A DNA stretch of 45,546 bases, from the NCBI GenBank assembly GCA_964459165.1, contig CAYWKM010000003.1, positions 1-45,546 of the forward strand, read 5' to 3'. Below the pieces are notes generated by a model. That model was not told the origin of the DNA, did no database searches, and saw only the letters and a list, made by a program, of their open reading frames with translations. The position numbers and the translations under genes are program-made. This document shows positions 32,389 through 40,989 of the stretch, piece after piece (the stretch's first letter is position 1; the number at the start of each line of letters is the position of its first letter). Origin of the DNA: RGIG4074 sp964459165 (GTDB lineage Bacteria > Bacillota > Clostridia > Christensenellales > Borkfalkiaceae).

Positions 32389-33244
32389 GGCGGATATTCT
32401 TATCGAAGGGTATAACGGGGAACGGGCAGTCATGCGTTTAAAAAGGAATGCCGTTCCCATGTTTTATATAAAAAGAGTATCCAAAAGCGCCATTCTCGTG
32501 CGGATATATCGTAAAGATGTACGAAAAGCTTTTGCTTTTTTAGAGAATTCGTGTTATAATATAAAAAAGGTACGGCCTGCCGAAGGCTACGCTTTTGCGC
32601 TGAAAATCAAGCGCAACTTTTCGCTCTTTATCGGGGCGGCGGCGTTTTTTCTGCTCGTTTTCGCTTCCAAAGATATCGTCGCGGACGTCCGCGTGGAGGG
32701 GAGCGGTTCCTATTACGAGACGGAGGTTTTGTCTCTTTTGGCGGAATACGGTATAAAACCTTTTTCGTTTATCAAAGATAAAAATATTCCGCTCGCCACG
32801 ACGGCGGTATTATCCTTGCCGGACGTCAGCTTCGCCTCCATAAAAAAGAGCGGCTACGTTCTCACCGTGAACGTGGAGGTAAGCTATTCTCTCCGGGCGG
32901 CGGAGGAGCGCGATTTCGCGTCCGATTGCGAGGGAATTTTGAAAGACCTCGTCGTCCTGTCGGGCGTTCCCGTCAAAGCGGAGGGGGAACGCGTGTCGGT
33001 CGGGGAGATTCTCGTGCGCGCCGTGAGAGCGAGCGCGGACGGAACGGAACGACCGTGCGTCGTCATGGCGAAGGCCGTCGTCGAATGCTCCGTATCGGAG
33101 AGCGGATGGACCGAAGAGCAGGCGCGGGCTAAGGCAAAGCTTTTCTCCGACGGAGAGATCGAAGGGGAAGAGATTTCCTTCGACGGGGAGCATTACGTTG
33201 TAAAAATTACCTATCTGAAGACGATTTTCATGAATATGGGTTGA
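32333..33244 (+). CDS. yqfD: Sporulation protein YqfD
   Basis: The 303-aa bitopic membrane protein of the YqfD family is made in the mother cell and has an unknown function. It has an N-terminal cytoplasmic domain (about residues 18-85: ADILIEGYNGERAVMRL), one membrane segment at about 98-112 (LFIGAAAFFLLVFAS), then an extracytoplasmic part with the SSPxxGVE-like core seen as VRVEGSGSYYETEVLSLLAE and FASIKKSGYVLTVNVEVS. It overlaps the 3' end of yqfC by 56 bases in another frame. Start choice is uncertain: GAGGGGG (32326-32332) directly abuts ATG 32333 but is ideally spaced for TTG 32342, which would remove three residues. Confidence 0.88.
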   Translation: MRSLTGKLQISKKLSALFKADILIEGYNGERAVMRLKRNAVPMFYIKRVSKSAILVRIYRKDVRKAFAFLENSCYNIKKVRPAEGYAFALKIKRNFSLFIGAAAFFLLVFASKDIVADVRVEGSGSYYETEVLSLLAEYGIKPFSFIKDKNIPLATTAVLSLPDVSFASIKKSGYVLTVNVEVSYSLRAAEERDFASDCEGILKDLVVLSGVPVKAEGERVSVGEILVRAVRASADGTERPCVVMAKAVVECSVSESGWTEEQARAKAKLFSDGEIEGEEISFDGEHYVVKITYLKTIFMNMG

Positions 33245-33261
33245 TTTTAAAGGAGAAAAAG

Positions 33262-34230
33262 ATGATTGTTTCAAGAAGTATCGCTACCCGCACCGTCGAC
33301 GAACTGCAAAAGCTCTTGGGAACGTTCGACGAAAATCTGAACGTCATTGCGCGCGAGCTCGGTCTGAACGCGAGCGTAAAGGATCTTTCCGTCACCCTTC
33401 GCGGGGAAGAGGAAAGCGTCGAGACGGGGGTCAACGTGCTCGAAAGCCTGTTGTCGATCATCTCCGCAGGGGAAAAAATCGACCGCACCCGCATCGTTTA
33501 TTGTATCGAGCTCGCCAAAGAGGGGCGATCCAAGGATATCGGCTCGATCATGAGCGGCGTAGTTGCGATTACTTCAAAGGGAAAACAGATCAAGTGCAAA
33601 ACGGTCGGTCAAAAAAATTACGTGGACGCGATCAAAAAGAACACCGTCGTATTCGGCGTGGGGCCCGCCGGTACGGGAAAAACCTATCTCGCCGTATGCC
33701 TCGCCGTCGCCGCGTTCAAATCCAAGCAGGTGGAAAAGATCATTCTCACCCGCCCCGCCGTCGAAGCGGGCGAAAAGCTCGGCTTTTTGCCCGGGGATCT
33801 GCAAACGAAGGTGGACCCCTATCTCAGACCGCTCTACGACGCGCTTCAGGAAATGCTGGGATTGGAAAATTATACAAAATATATGGATAGGGGCGTGATC
33901 GAGATCGCTCCGCTCGCTTATATGCGCGGCAGAACGCTGAGCAACGCTTTCATCATCTTGGACGAGGCGCAGAATACGACGCGCGAACAGATGAAAATGT
34001 TCCTCACCCGTATGGGCGAAGGGAGTAAAGTCGTCGTCACGGGCGATCTGACGCAGATCGATCTGCCCGAGGGGAAAAGGAGCGGCCTTCGTCAGGCGGT
34101 CGATATTTTAAAGGATATCGAGGATATTTCCGTCTGTCATCTGACGGAAAAGGACATCGTGAGACATCCCCTCGTCATGCAGATCGTAAAAGCTTACGAG
34201 AGGGAAGAAAAGAGCTCTCAGGGAGACTGA
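33262..34230 (+). CDS. phoH: PhoH-like ATPase
   Basis: The 322-aa cytoplasmic protein has an N-terminal KH-like region and a PhoH P-loop domain: Walker A GPAGTGKTYLA (about residues 137-147), TRPAVEAGEKLGFLPGDLQ, RGRTLSNAFIILDEAQN with Walker B, and VVTGDLTQIDLP. Such proteins are thought to act on RNA in ribosome maturation or quality control together with YbeY, which lies two genes downstream. The start at 33262 is taken because AAAGGAG precedes it; the in-frame TTG at 33241 overlaps the yqfD stop. pgpH follows after 4 bases, so the cluster is tightly coupled. Confidence 0.93.
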   Translation: MIVSRSIATRTVDELQKLLGTFDENLNVIARELGLNASVKDLSVTLRGEEESVETGVNVLESLLSIISAGEKIDRTRIVYCIELAKEGRSKDIGSIMSGVVAITSKGKQIKCKTVGQKNYVDAIKKNTVVFGVGPAGTGKTYLAVCLAVAAFKSKQVEKIILTRPAVEAGEKLGFLPGDLQTKVDPYLRPLYDALQEMLGLENYTKYMDRGVIEIAPLAYMRGRTLSNAFIILDEAQNTTREQMKMFLTRMGEGSKVVVTGDLTQIDLPEGKRSGLRQAVDILKDIEDISVCHLTEKDIVRHPLVMQIVKAYEREEKSSQGD

Positions 34231-34234
34231 TTTC

Positions 34235-35839
34235 ATGCGGAATACGGATACGGCAAAAGTCAATGAAAGAAAAACAGAGGGGGCGGCGGGCAACGTCGTC
34301 CTGACGGAAAGCGCCCGCGTAAAAGAACGGCGCAGAAGAAAGGAGCTCGCTTGCGGTTGGTTCAAGAGCGTTCTCTTTTTCGTCGCGGCCTTTGTCGCGC
34401 TCGTCGCGTTCATCGTCCTTACCGTCTATTTAAACGATCCCGAAGGCTGGCCCTCCTTTCTCGTCGAGAACTTCGCCTCGCTCATGTATATGTGGACGAG
34501 CCTGCTGTTCATCTATGTCGTCGTCTATCTTTATTATCAGTTCGAGAGCAGAAGCACGCTTTTCGACTTAAAGCAGAGTCTCCTCGTCTTTCTCATTTAT
34601 CTATCGGGAATCGTCAGCTCTTACTTTTTCGGCGAATACGTAAGCATTTACGCCCGCCCTGTCGCGCTTACGGCGATTTTGGCTTATTTTTTGCGAAATC
34701 GAAGAGAGGCGATTTTTCTCAACGTCATTTATGCGGTGACGATGTTCGTCGTCGATTCGTTTACGAATTTCAACGGGACGTGGATCAGCAACGACGTCTT
34801 CGCCTCCTTCATTCTGGCTTTTGCCTGCGGAATGATCGCGGTGTTTATTTCCGGCTTCTTAAAGACGCGCGTCAAAATTTTATTTTCCGGTCTCCTCCTC
34901 TGCATTCCGATCGAACTGATGATTACGCTGTTCCGTTTTTCCGAGGTCGGATCATTCGAGGGATACGATTTTGTGGAGAATCTCGTCTTCGGCGCGATCG
35001 GCGGAATCGGCTCGACGCTCTTATTTATGGCGATCCTGCCCGTCTTTGAGCTGGCGTTTTCCTGCCTTACGGTTTTTCGTCTGCGCGAGCTCACCAGCTT
35101 TGACGTGAAGCTTTTAAAGCGTCTTCGCGAGGAAGCGCCCGCCACGTTCGATCATTCCATGGTTGTCGCTCAATTCGCCGAAATGTGCGCGGCGAACATC
35201 GGCGAAAACGCCGAGCTCGCGCGGGCGGCGGCGTATTATCACGACGTAGGGAAATTGGAAAGACCCGAATATTTTACGGAAAATCAGAAGGAAAAGGGAA
35301 ATCCTCACGACAATATCCCCCCGGAGGTTTCCGTTCAGCTCATTCGCAATCACACGACGGACGGCAAGCGGCTCATCGAGGAGGCGCGTCTGCCGGCGTT
35401 TTTCGGCGAGGTGGCGCTCCGTCATCACGGTACGATGCCCATTCGTTTCTTCTATATCAAGGCGAAGACGATGGCGGACGGCGACGAACCCGATATGAAG
35501 GAATATTCCTATCAGAATACCAAACCGCAGAACAAGATCACCGCCATCATCATGATCGCGGATTCCTGCGAGGCGGCGATTCGCTCCTATCGCGAAAACG
35601 TTCAGCGCATCAGAATGGAGGGCAAGGCGGTTACGCCCGAGATGATCACGCGCGGAATCGAGACGATCATCAAGAAGATCGTCGACGAGAGAATGGATCT
35701 CGATCAGTTCTCCGAGTGCGATATAACCATGAAAGAGTTGGGCGTCATTCAGACGACCATTCTGAATTGCTCGACCGGCGTTTACCACGGAAGAGTCGCC
35801 TATCCGGAGCTTAATTTGAAGAAGAGGAAATTTTATTAA
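34235..35839 (+). CDS. pgpH: PgpH/YqfF-type HD phosphodiesterase lacking the ectodomain
   Basis: Membrane HD-domain protein related to PgpH, which hydrolyses cyclic di-AMP. The C-terminal half carries the metal-binding HD motifs: FDHSMVVAQFAE (about residue 306), AYYHDVGKLE (about 334), RNHTTDG, LRHHGT and MIADSCEAA. The N-terminal half has a basic cytoplasmic segment, TM1 at 43-66, a loop of only about 15 residues (NDPEGWPSFLVEN), then about six more membrane segments. Typical PgpH proteins are about 700 aa and place a 7TMR-HDED sensor domain between TM1 and TM2; here at 534 aa it is missing, although the frame is intact. It sits at the position of yqfF in the Bacillus cluster. Enzymatic identity is inferred from family. 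Confidence 0.88.
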   Translation: MRNTDTAKVNERKTEGAAGNVVLTESARVKERRRRKELACGWFKSVLFFVAAFVALVAFIVLTVYLNDPEGWPSFLVENFASLMYMWTSLLFIYVVVYLYYQFESRSTLFDLKQSLLVFLIYLSGIVSSYFFGEYVSIYARPVALTAILAYFLRNRREAIFLNVIYAVTMFVVDSFTNFNGTWISNDVFASFILAFACGMIAVFISGFLKTRVKILFSGLLLCIPIELMITLFRFSEVGSFEGYDFVENLVFGAIGGIGSTLLFMAILPVFELAFSCLTVFRLRELTSFDVKLLKRLREEAPATFDHSMVVAQFAEMCAANIGENAELARAAAYYHDVGKLERPEYFTENQKEKGNPHDNIPPEVSVQLIRNHTTDGKRLIEEARLPAFFGEVALRHHGTMPIRFFYIKAKTMADGDEPDMKEYSYQNTKPQNKITAIIMIADSCEAAIRSYRENVQRIRMEGKAVTPEMITRGIETIIKKIVDERMDLDQFSECDITMKELGVIQTTILNCSTGVYHGRVAYPELNLKKRKFY

Positions 35840-35873
35840 AAGCGGGAGCTTTTGCGGAACGCAAAGAAAGACC

Positions 35874-36368
35874 ATGAAAAAAAATTTCGTCCTGTATTGC
35901 GAGGATTTCAGCGAAGAATTTAACAAAAAAAACGTAAAAAGAATAGAGAGGGCCATGGCGGGCTTCGCGGACGGCGAAGGCAGAATCGCCGTCGAGGTCG
36001 TATTCGTCGACGAGGAAGAAATTCGCCGCCTCAACCGCGAGCAGAGGAACGTCGACGCCGTCACGGACGTGCTCTCCTTCCCCGCCTTCGACGGGATTAA
36101 GGGAAAGCGTCTTGGAAAAGAGTATTTTGACGGGGCGACGGACGAAAGGGGAAATCTCCTCGTCGGCTCGATCGCGGTGTGCGTCAAGCGCGCGCGGGAA
36201 CAGGCGGAAGAGTACGGGCATTCGTACAATCGGGAGCTGCACTATCTCATCGTCCACGGCGTCATGCACTGTTTGGGATACGATCATGAGACGGACGAAG
36301 AGCGGGCGGAAATGAGAGAAAAAGAAGAGTCGATTTTACGGAAATTAAGAATAACGAGAGAGGATTAA
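35874..36368 (+). CDS. ybeY: Endoribonuclease YbeY
   Basis: The 164-aa zinc-dependent RNase acts in 16S rRNA 3' end maturation and ribosome quality control. The family signature HGxxHxxGYDH is seen as HGVMHCLGYDH near residues 126-136, with the three His as zinc ligands. The upstream block ETDVLSFP reads VTDVLSFPAFD. It has a weak ribosome binding site and starts 34 bases after pgpH. Partner era follows 8 bases later; dgkA and cdd, which separate them in Bacillus, are absent here. Confidence 0.95.
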   Translation: MKKNFVLYCEDFSEEFNKKNVKRIERAMAGFADGEGRIAVEVVFVDEEEIRRLNREQRNVDAVTDVLSFPAFDGIKGKRLGKEYFDGATDERGNLLVGSIAVCVKRAREQAEEYGHSYNRELHYLIVHGVMHCLGYDHETDEERAEMREKEESILRKLRITRED

Positions 36369-36376
36369 AGAGAAAA

Positions 36377-37270
36377 ATGCGCAGCGGATACGTCGCCGTA
36401 ATCGGAAAAGCAAACGCGGGGAAAAGCACGCTCATCAACGTAATGGTAGGGGAAAAGGTCTCTATCGTATCCCCCAAGCCCCAGACGACGAGGGACAGGA
36501 TTTTGGGGATTCTCACGAGGGAAAATTATCAGATCGTCTTCGTCGATACGCCGGGCGTCTATAAGGCGCATAACGAGCTTACCGCCATGATGATGCGCAC
36601 GACGGATCGCTCCGCTAAAAACGTAGACGTCATTTTATACGTCGTGGACGGACACGAGAATCTCTCGGAGAGCGATTTCGAGCTGATGAGGAAGTACGGC
36701 GCTCTTCGTCTGCCCATGCTCGTCGCCTATACCAAGACGGATATCATGCCGGCGGAGAAGATTTCCGAGGACGTCGTAAGGTTTTCCGAGGCGGGAATCG
36801 ACGCGGACGTGTATCCCGTCTCTGCGAGGAAGTATCGCAACGTCGGGAAGCTGGAGAAAGCCATCGTTTCCCTCCTGCCCGAGGGCGAGAAATGCTTTCA
36901 GGAGGATATCGTCTCCGACAAGAGCGAACGCTTCATGGTCGCGGAGATCATGAGGGAAAAAATTCTCCTAAAATTCGACAAGGAAATTCCTCACGGAATC
37001 GCGATCGTCGTCAATTCCTTTGAAAGACGGGAAAACGGCATATACGACGTCAATCTCGACGTCGTGTGCGAAAAGGCGAATCATAAGGCCATTCTCATCG
37101 GCAAGCAGGGCAGGGCGATGAAGGAGGTAAGCTCCTTTGCCCGTCAGGATATGGAAAAATTTTTGGGCGCGAAGGTGTTCCTTACCACTTACGTAAAGGT
37201 CAAGGAGGATTGGCGCGATAAGCCCGCACTCATGAAGGAATACGGCTACGAGGAATTTAAGGAAGAATAA
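36377..37270 (+). CDS. era: GTPase Era
   Basis: The 297-aa ribosome-assembly GTPase binds the 3' end of 16S rRNA. G motifs: GKANAGKSTLIN (G1, residues 8-19), VSPKPQTTRDRI (G2), VDTPGV (G3), YTKTD (G4) and VSARK (G5). A C-terminal KH domain includes LIGKQGRAMKEVS, for RNA binding. It lies in the usual YbeY-Era-RecO order. All residues needed for GTP binding are present. Confidence 0.97.
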   Translation: MRSGYVAVIGKANAGKSTLINVMVGEKVSIVSPKPQTTRDRILGILTRENYQIVFVDTPGVYKAHNELTAMMMRTTDRSAKNVDVILYVVDGHENLSESDFELMRKYGALRLPMLVAYTKTDIMPAEKISEDVVRFSEAGIDADVYPVSARKYRNVGKLEKAIVSLLPEGEKCFQEDIVSDKSERFMVAEIMREKILLKFDKEIPHGIAIVVNSFERRENGIYDVNLDVVCEKANHKAILIGKQGRAMKEVSSFARQDMEKFLGAKVFLTTYVKVKEDWRDKPALMKEYGYEEFKEE

Positions 37271-37327
37271 TCCCTTTTTAAAGTACACAAACTGAAATCG
37301 ACCCGAACGGGGACAGGGAGAGCGTGT

Positions 37328-37429
37328 ATGAAAAAGAAGGAACGGACGGCGGAGGACGTCGCTTGGGAGCTTTTTAAAAGGACGGGCGATATCTGCTATT
37401 ACGAGCTATACAAGAAGTTAAAAAAATAA
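37328..37429 (+). CDS. yqzL: YqzL-like small protein
   Basis: A 33-codon gene between era and recO, exactly where Bacillus has yqzL. It begins MKKKERTAEDVAWELFKRTG and continues with DICYYELYKKLKK; YqzL proteins share the W-x-LF-x-x-TG-x-I-x-x-Y-x-LYK pattern. GGGAGAG precedes the ATG, and the stop codon is followed at once by the recO ATG with no gap. Function unknown; conservation of place and pattern makes it a real gene. Confidence 0.82.
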   Translation: MKKKERTAEDVAWELFKRTGDICYYELYKKLKK

Positions 37430-38152
37430 ATGGAAGAAAAGACGGACGCGATCGTTTTGCGCAGCGTCGATTATCGGGACAACGACAGGATATTGACCCT
37501 CTTTACCGCAGACAGAGGGAAGATTACCGCTTCGATGAAGGGGGTAAGAAAAAAGGAGGCGAAGCTTCGCTTTGCCTCCGAACTGTTTTCCTTCTCGGAA
37601 TATGTGTTCGCGGTCAAAGGGGACAGGAACGTCGTCGTCTCCGCGAGTCTTTACGACGGGTTTTTCCCCCTGCGCGAGAGCCTCGGCAAGTTTTACGCCG
37701 CCTGCTGCGTCGCGGAGATCTGCGATCTTCTTCTGCCCGAAGGGGTGGAAGGCGGCTCCTTTTTCATCGACGCGGTCAACGCGGTCAAGTCGATTTGCTA
37801 CGGCGACGAAAAGCAGGCGCTCGCCGTCTTTTTGGGCAAGGCGATCCGATTCGCCGGCTTTACGCTCGATTTGTCCGCTTGCGGAAGCTGCGGCAAACGG
37901 ATAGAATCGTCGAAAAAAGTGTATTTCGATTTTTCCACGGGACGTTTTTCCTGCGCCGAATGCAGGCGGGGAACGGCGGCAAGCGGCTGTACGTACGAAT
38001 ACTTAAAAAAATGCGAGGGGCTTCCCTTTGACGAAGCGCTCCTTTCCGACGACGCGGTAAAACGCTCCATTCGGCTTTTGAAAACGTATTTTTGCGCGAA
38101 GACGGAGAGCGAGCTCTCCTCGCTGAACGAATATATAAAAATTATCGATTGA
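37430..38152 (+). CDS. recO: DNA repair protein RecO
   Basis: The 240-aa protein helps load RecA on SSB-coated single-stranded DNA with RecR. It has an N-terminal OB fold (TDAIVLRSVDYRDNDRILTL, then ADRGKITASMKGVRK), a helical C-terminal domain, and a zinc-binding group CGSCGKR with SCAECRRG (four Cys, about residues 154-184). It starts directly at the yqzL stop and is the last gene of the cluster, followed by a strong terminator. Confidence 0.95.
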   Translation: MEEKTDAIVLRSVDYRDNDRILTLFTADRGKITASMKGVRKKEAKLRFASELFSFSEYVFAVKGDRNVVVSASLYDGFFPLRESLGKFYAACCVAEICDLLLPEGVEGGSFFIDAVNAVKSICYGDEKQALAVFLGKAIRFAGFTLDLSACGSCGKRIESSKKVYFDFSTGRFSCAECRRGTAASGCTYEYLKKCEGLPFDEALLSDDAVKRSIRLLKTYFCAKTESELSSLNEYIKIID

Positions 38153-38214
38153 CGGAGAATAGGGGCGTGTTTTTCTTGCGGCGCGCCTCAAAAAAACGCC
38201 TGAAAAATTCGACG

Positions 38215-38255
38215 GGCGCTCTCCTTTCCGACGACCGGAAAGGAGAGCGCCTTTT
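38215..38255 (+). terminator. Rho-independent terminator after recO
   Basis: A perfect 16-bp stem (38215-38230 with 38236-38251) with an ACGAC loop and TTTT. The following stretch, 38256-38470, shows no gene with a start signal. Confidence 0.85.
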
Positions 38256-38479
38256 GCGCGCGGTCTCCGTGAGTTTCGATGAAGACGCGTCGCTTTCGAT
38301 AGCCGAGGAGAAAAGCCCTCGAAAGCGTCGGGGAGAGCGGTCGGAGCGCGCGCGAACGGGAGGGAATCGCAAACGGCGCGCGGGGAAGAAGGAAAGGAGA
38401 GCTTCGAGCGAGCGTATAAGCGATAAGGGGCTCATGTTTTTTTCTGTAAATTTCGATATGGTTTTTTTTCGATTGTCTA

Positions 38480-38508
38480 TTGATTTTTTTTCTTTCTTAT
38501 GCTATGAT
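38480..38508 (+). promoter_or_regulatory. Sigma-A promoter of hppA
   Basis: TTGATT (38480-38485), 17 bp, TATGAT (38503-38508). The start is near 38515, about 42 bases before the ATG. Confidence 0.7.
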
Positions 38509-38556
38509 GATAGAAACGGAATATTTTTTTCCGTAATCAATCAAGAGGTTCAGAAT

Positions 38557-40722
38557 ATGGAATTTTTGCTCATCATTGTGGCGGTTGCCGTCATAATGGC
38601 TATTGCGTACGCCGTGTTTAACTTCTTCACCGTGAAAAAGATGAAGGAGGGAACGGAGAGCATGGAGGAGATCGCCGGCGCGATCCGTATCGGCGCGAAC
38701 GCTTTCATTCGCTATGAATATAAGCTCGTCGCGATCATCGGGTTGGTCATCGCCGTTCTCATCGGCGTAATTATCAGCTGGCAATCGGCGGTCGCCTTTA
38801 TCGTCGGGGCGGTTATGTCCGCTTCGGCGGGATTCGTCGGCATGAAGATCGCAACCTACGCTAACGTCCGCGTCGCAAATCGCGCGCGGGAGACGAGGGA
38901 TCTCGGAAAAACTTTAAAAGTCGCCTTTAAAGGCGGTTCCGTCATGGGGCTTTGCGTGGCGGGCTTCGCCCTTTTGGGCATTCTCGTCGTCTATCTCGTC
39001 TTCGGTATGGCGAACGGTCAGATTTCCGCCGTGGCGAACGGGGAGGACGTAAAAAATTGGCTCGGACTCGAAGCTTCCTTTACCATGACGATCTCCTGTT
39101 ACGGTCTCGGCTGTTCGATCATCGCCATGTTCAACCGCGTGGGCGGAGGCATTTATACCAAGGCCGCCGATATGGGAGCCGACCTCGTAGGTAAGACGGA
39201 GGAGCATATTCCCGAAGACGATCCCCGCAACCCCGCGACCATCGCCGACAACGTGGGCGACAACGTGGGCGACGTGGCGGGACTCGGAAGCGACCTTCTC
39301 GAAAGCTATGTCGGCGCGATCATGTCCGCGGTTATCCTCGCCTGCGAATTGTTTGCGCATAAGTCGGGAATTTCCACCGATCTGTTGTACCGCATGATGC
39401 TCTTCCCCGTCGTGTTCGCCGGCTGCGGACTTCTTGCGTGCATCATCGGGATCTCTTACGTCGTGTTAAAGCCCAATCTCTCCAAAAACGTACACATGGA
39501 ACTGAATATCGCCACGTGGATTTCGGCGGCGTTCTCCGTCGTTTTGTGCTTCGTCTTGAGCTATAATATGTTCAAGGGAATTCCTTCGGACGAATTGAAG
39601 AGCTTAGGCTTCTCCGCAGGAAATTGCTCTCCTTGGATCGCGGCGATCTTCGGCATCGTCGCCGGCATCGTCATCGGCATTTTCTCCGAATATTACACCA
39701 GCTACGATTATAAGCCGACCAGAAGGATTTCCAACGCCTCCAAAGAGGGTCCCGCTCTCACGATTACGCAGGGCCTCGCCAACGGCATGATCAGCTGTAT
39801 GCTTCCCGTGCTCGTGCTCGCGGTCGCCATCTTCGGATCCTATAAAATTTCCGGTATGTACGGCGTGGCTTGCGCCGCGATCGGCATGCTTTCCTTCGTC
39901 GCCGCAACCGTATCCGTCGACACGTACGGTCCTATTTCCGACAACGCGGGCGGCATCGCCGAAATGAGCGGCTTGGACGAAGGGGTGCGCGAAATCACCG
40001 ACAAGCTCGACAGCGTGGGCAATACGACCGCCGCGATCGGCAAGGGCTTCGCCATCGGCTCCGCCGCGCTCGCCGCGCTCTCGCTGATGAGCTCTTACCT
40101 CTACGCCTTCGGCGGCGTGGACGCGGGCGAAATTTTGCTCAACATCGTAAACCCTCTGACCCTTTGCGGCGCGCTCTGCGGCGCGGCTCTGCCCTTCCTG
40201 TTCAGCGGTATGCTGATCGAGGCCGTCGCCAAGGCGGCGAGGAAGATGGTGGAGGAAGTCCGCCGTCAGTTCCGCGAAATCGCGGGGCTTCGCGAGGGAA
40301 CGGCAAAACCCGATTATAAGACCTGTATCGAAATTTCTTCGCAGGGGTCTTTGAGGGAGATGAGAGTTCCCTGTGTCCTCGCCATTTTGTTCCCCCTCGT
40401 TTCCGGCTTTATTTTCGGCGCGGAATTTGTGGGCGGAATCCTGATCGGCGCGACGATCACCGCCATTATGCTCGCCCTCTTTACGGGCAATGCGGGCGGC
40501 GCATGGGATAACGCGAAGAAGTTTATCGAAGCGGGCGGCGTGGAAGGAAGCGGAAAGGGCTCTCCCGCGCACGACGCATCCGTCGTCGGAGATACGGTGG
40601 GCGATCCCTTAAAGGATACCGTGGGACCCTCCCTCGATATTCTCATCAAGATTATGAGCACCGTCTCCTTGGTGACGGTCGTCATCTTCAATCAGTTCAA
40701 TCTCTTTGCGTTGATCTTCTGA
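38557..40722 (+). CDS. hppA: Membrane-bound ion-pumping pyrophosphatase, K+-dependent type
   Basis: The 721-aa protein with about 16 membrane segments couples pyrophosphate hydrolysis to H+ or Na+ export. The substrate site shows IADNVGDNVGDVAGLGSDL with the repeated Asp, and AHDASVVGDTVGDPLKDT near the C-terminus. The segment GNTTAAIGKG has Ala at the position that is Lys in K+-independent pumps, which predicts K+ dependence; H+ versus Na+ cannot be decided by eye. ATG 38557 is chosen for its AAGAGG ribosome binding site and for the hydrophobic N-terminus; the open frame further upstream crosses the recO terminator. ppdK, another PPi-linked gene, lies next. Confidence 0.96.
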   Translation: MEFLLIIVAVAVIMAIAYAVFNFFTVKKMKEGTESMEEIAGAIRIGANAFIRYEYKLVAIIGLVIAVLIGVIISWQSAVAFIVGAVMSASAGFVGMKIATYANVRVANRARETRDLGKTLKVAFKGGSVMGLCVAGFALLGILVVYLVFGMANGQISAVANGEDVKNWLGLEASFTMTISCYGLGCSIIAMFNRVGGGIYTKAADMGADLVGKTEEHIPEDDPRNPATIADNVGDNVGDVAGLGSDLLESYVGAIMSAVILACELFAHKSGISTDLLYRMMLFPVVFAGCGLLACIIGISYVVLKPNLSKNVHMELNIATWISAAFSVVLCFVLSYNMFKGIPSDELKSLGFSAGNCSPWIAAIFGIVAGIVIGIFSEYYTSYDYKPTRRISNASKEGPALTITQGLANGMISCMLPVLVLAVAIFGSYKISGMYGVACAAIGMLSFVAATVSVDTYGPISDNAGGIAEMSGLDEGVREITDKLDSVGNTTAAIGKGFAIGSAALAALSLMSSYLYAFGGVDAGEILLNIVNPLTLCGALCGAALPFLFSGMLIEAVAKAARKMVEEVRRQFREIAGLREGTAKPDYKTCIEISSQGSLREMRVPCVLAILFPLVSGFIFGAEFVGGILIGATITAIMLALFTGNAGGAWDNAKKFIEAGGVEGSGKGSPAHDASVVGDTVGDPLKDTVGPSLDILIKIMSTVSLVTVVIFNQFNLFALIF

Positions 40723-40731
40723 TCGAGCCGT

Positions 40732-40760
40732 AAAATCCCCTTGACGACAAAGGGGATTTT
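40732..40760 (+). terminator. Rho-independent terminator after hppA
   Basis: AAAATCCCCTT (40732-40742) pairs with AAGGGGATTTT (40750-40760), a perfect 11-bp stem with terminal T-run. The following 130 bases are AT-rich, with no gene before the ppdK promoter. Confidence 0.8.
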
Positions 40761-40890
40761 CGAGGTTTTTACGAATCGCGTTTTTCGTTCGATGAAAGGG
40801 CGAAAAACGAAGAAATAAAAGAAGACGGCTTTCGGAGCTCGAATTATATAAATTATTTATAAGAGAACGATAATTTTTTACGGCAAAGAC

Positions 40891-40919
40891 TTGAAATTTG
40901 CAGGAATTTGTATTAAAAT
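40891..40919 (+). promoter_or_regulatory. Sigma-A promoter of ppdK
   Basis: TTGAAA (40891-40896), 17 bp, TAAAAT (40914-40919). The start is near 40926, giving a leader of about 64 bases. Confidence 0.65.
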
Positions 40920-40989
40920 ATTGAAAGAGTTAAATTTTGTCCGTTCGGACAAGTTTATAGAAAAGAGAAAAAATTCAGGAGGAAATTTT

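Noticed and set aside
38092..38556. Upstream extension of hppA
   Set aside because: It overlaps the recO end, crosses a 16-bp terminator, and the promoter and ribosome binding site support ATG 38557.
40891..40989. Upstream extension of ppdK
   Set aside because: It begins at the promoter -35 (TTGAAA), before the transcript start; AGGAGG supports ATG 40990.
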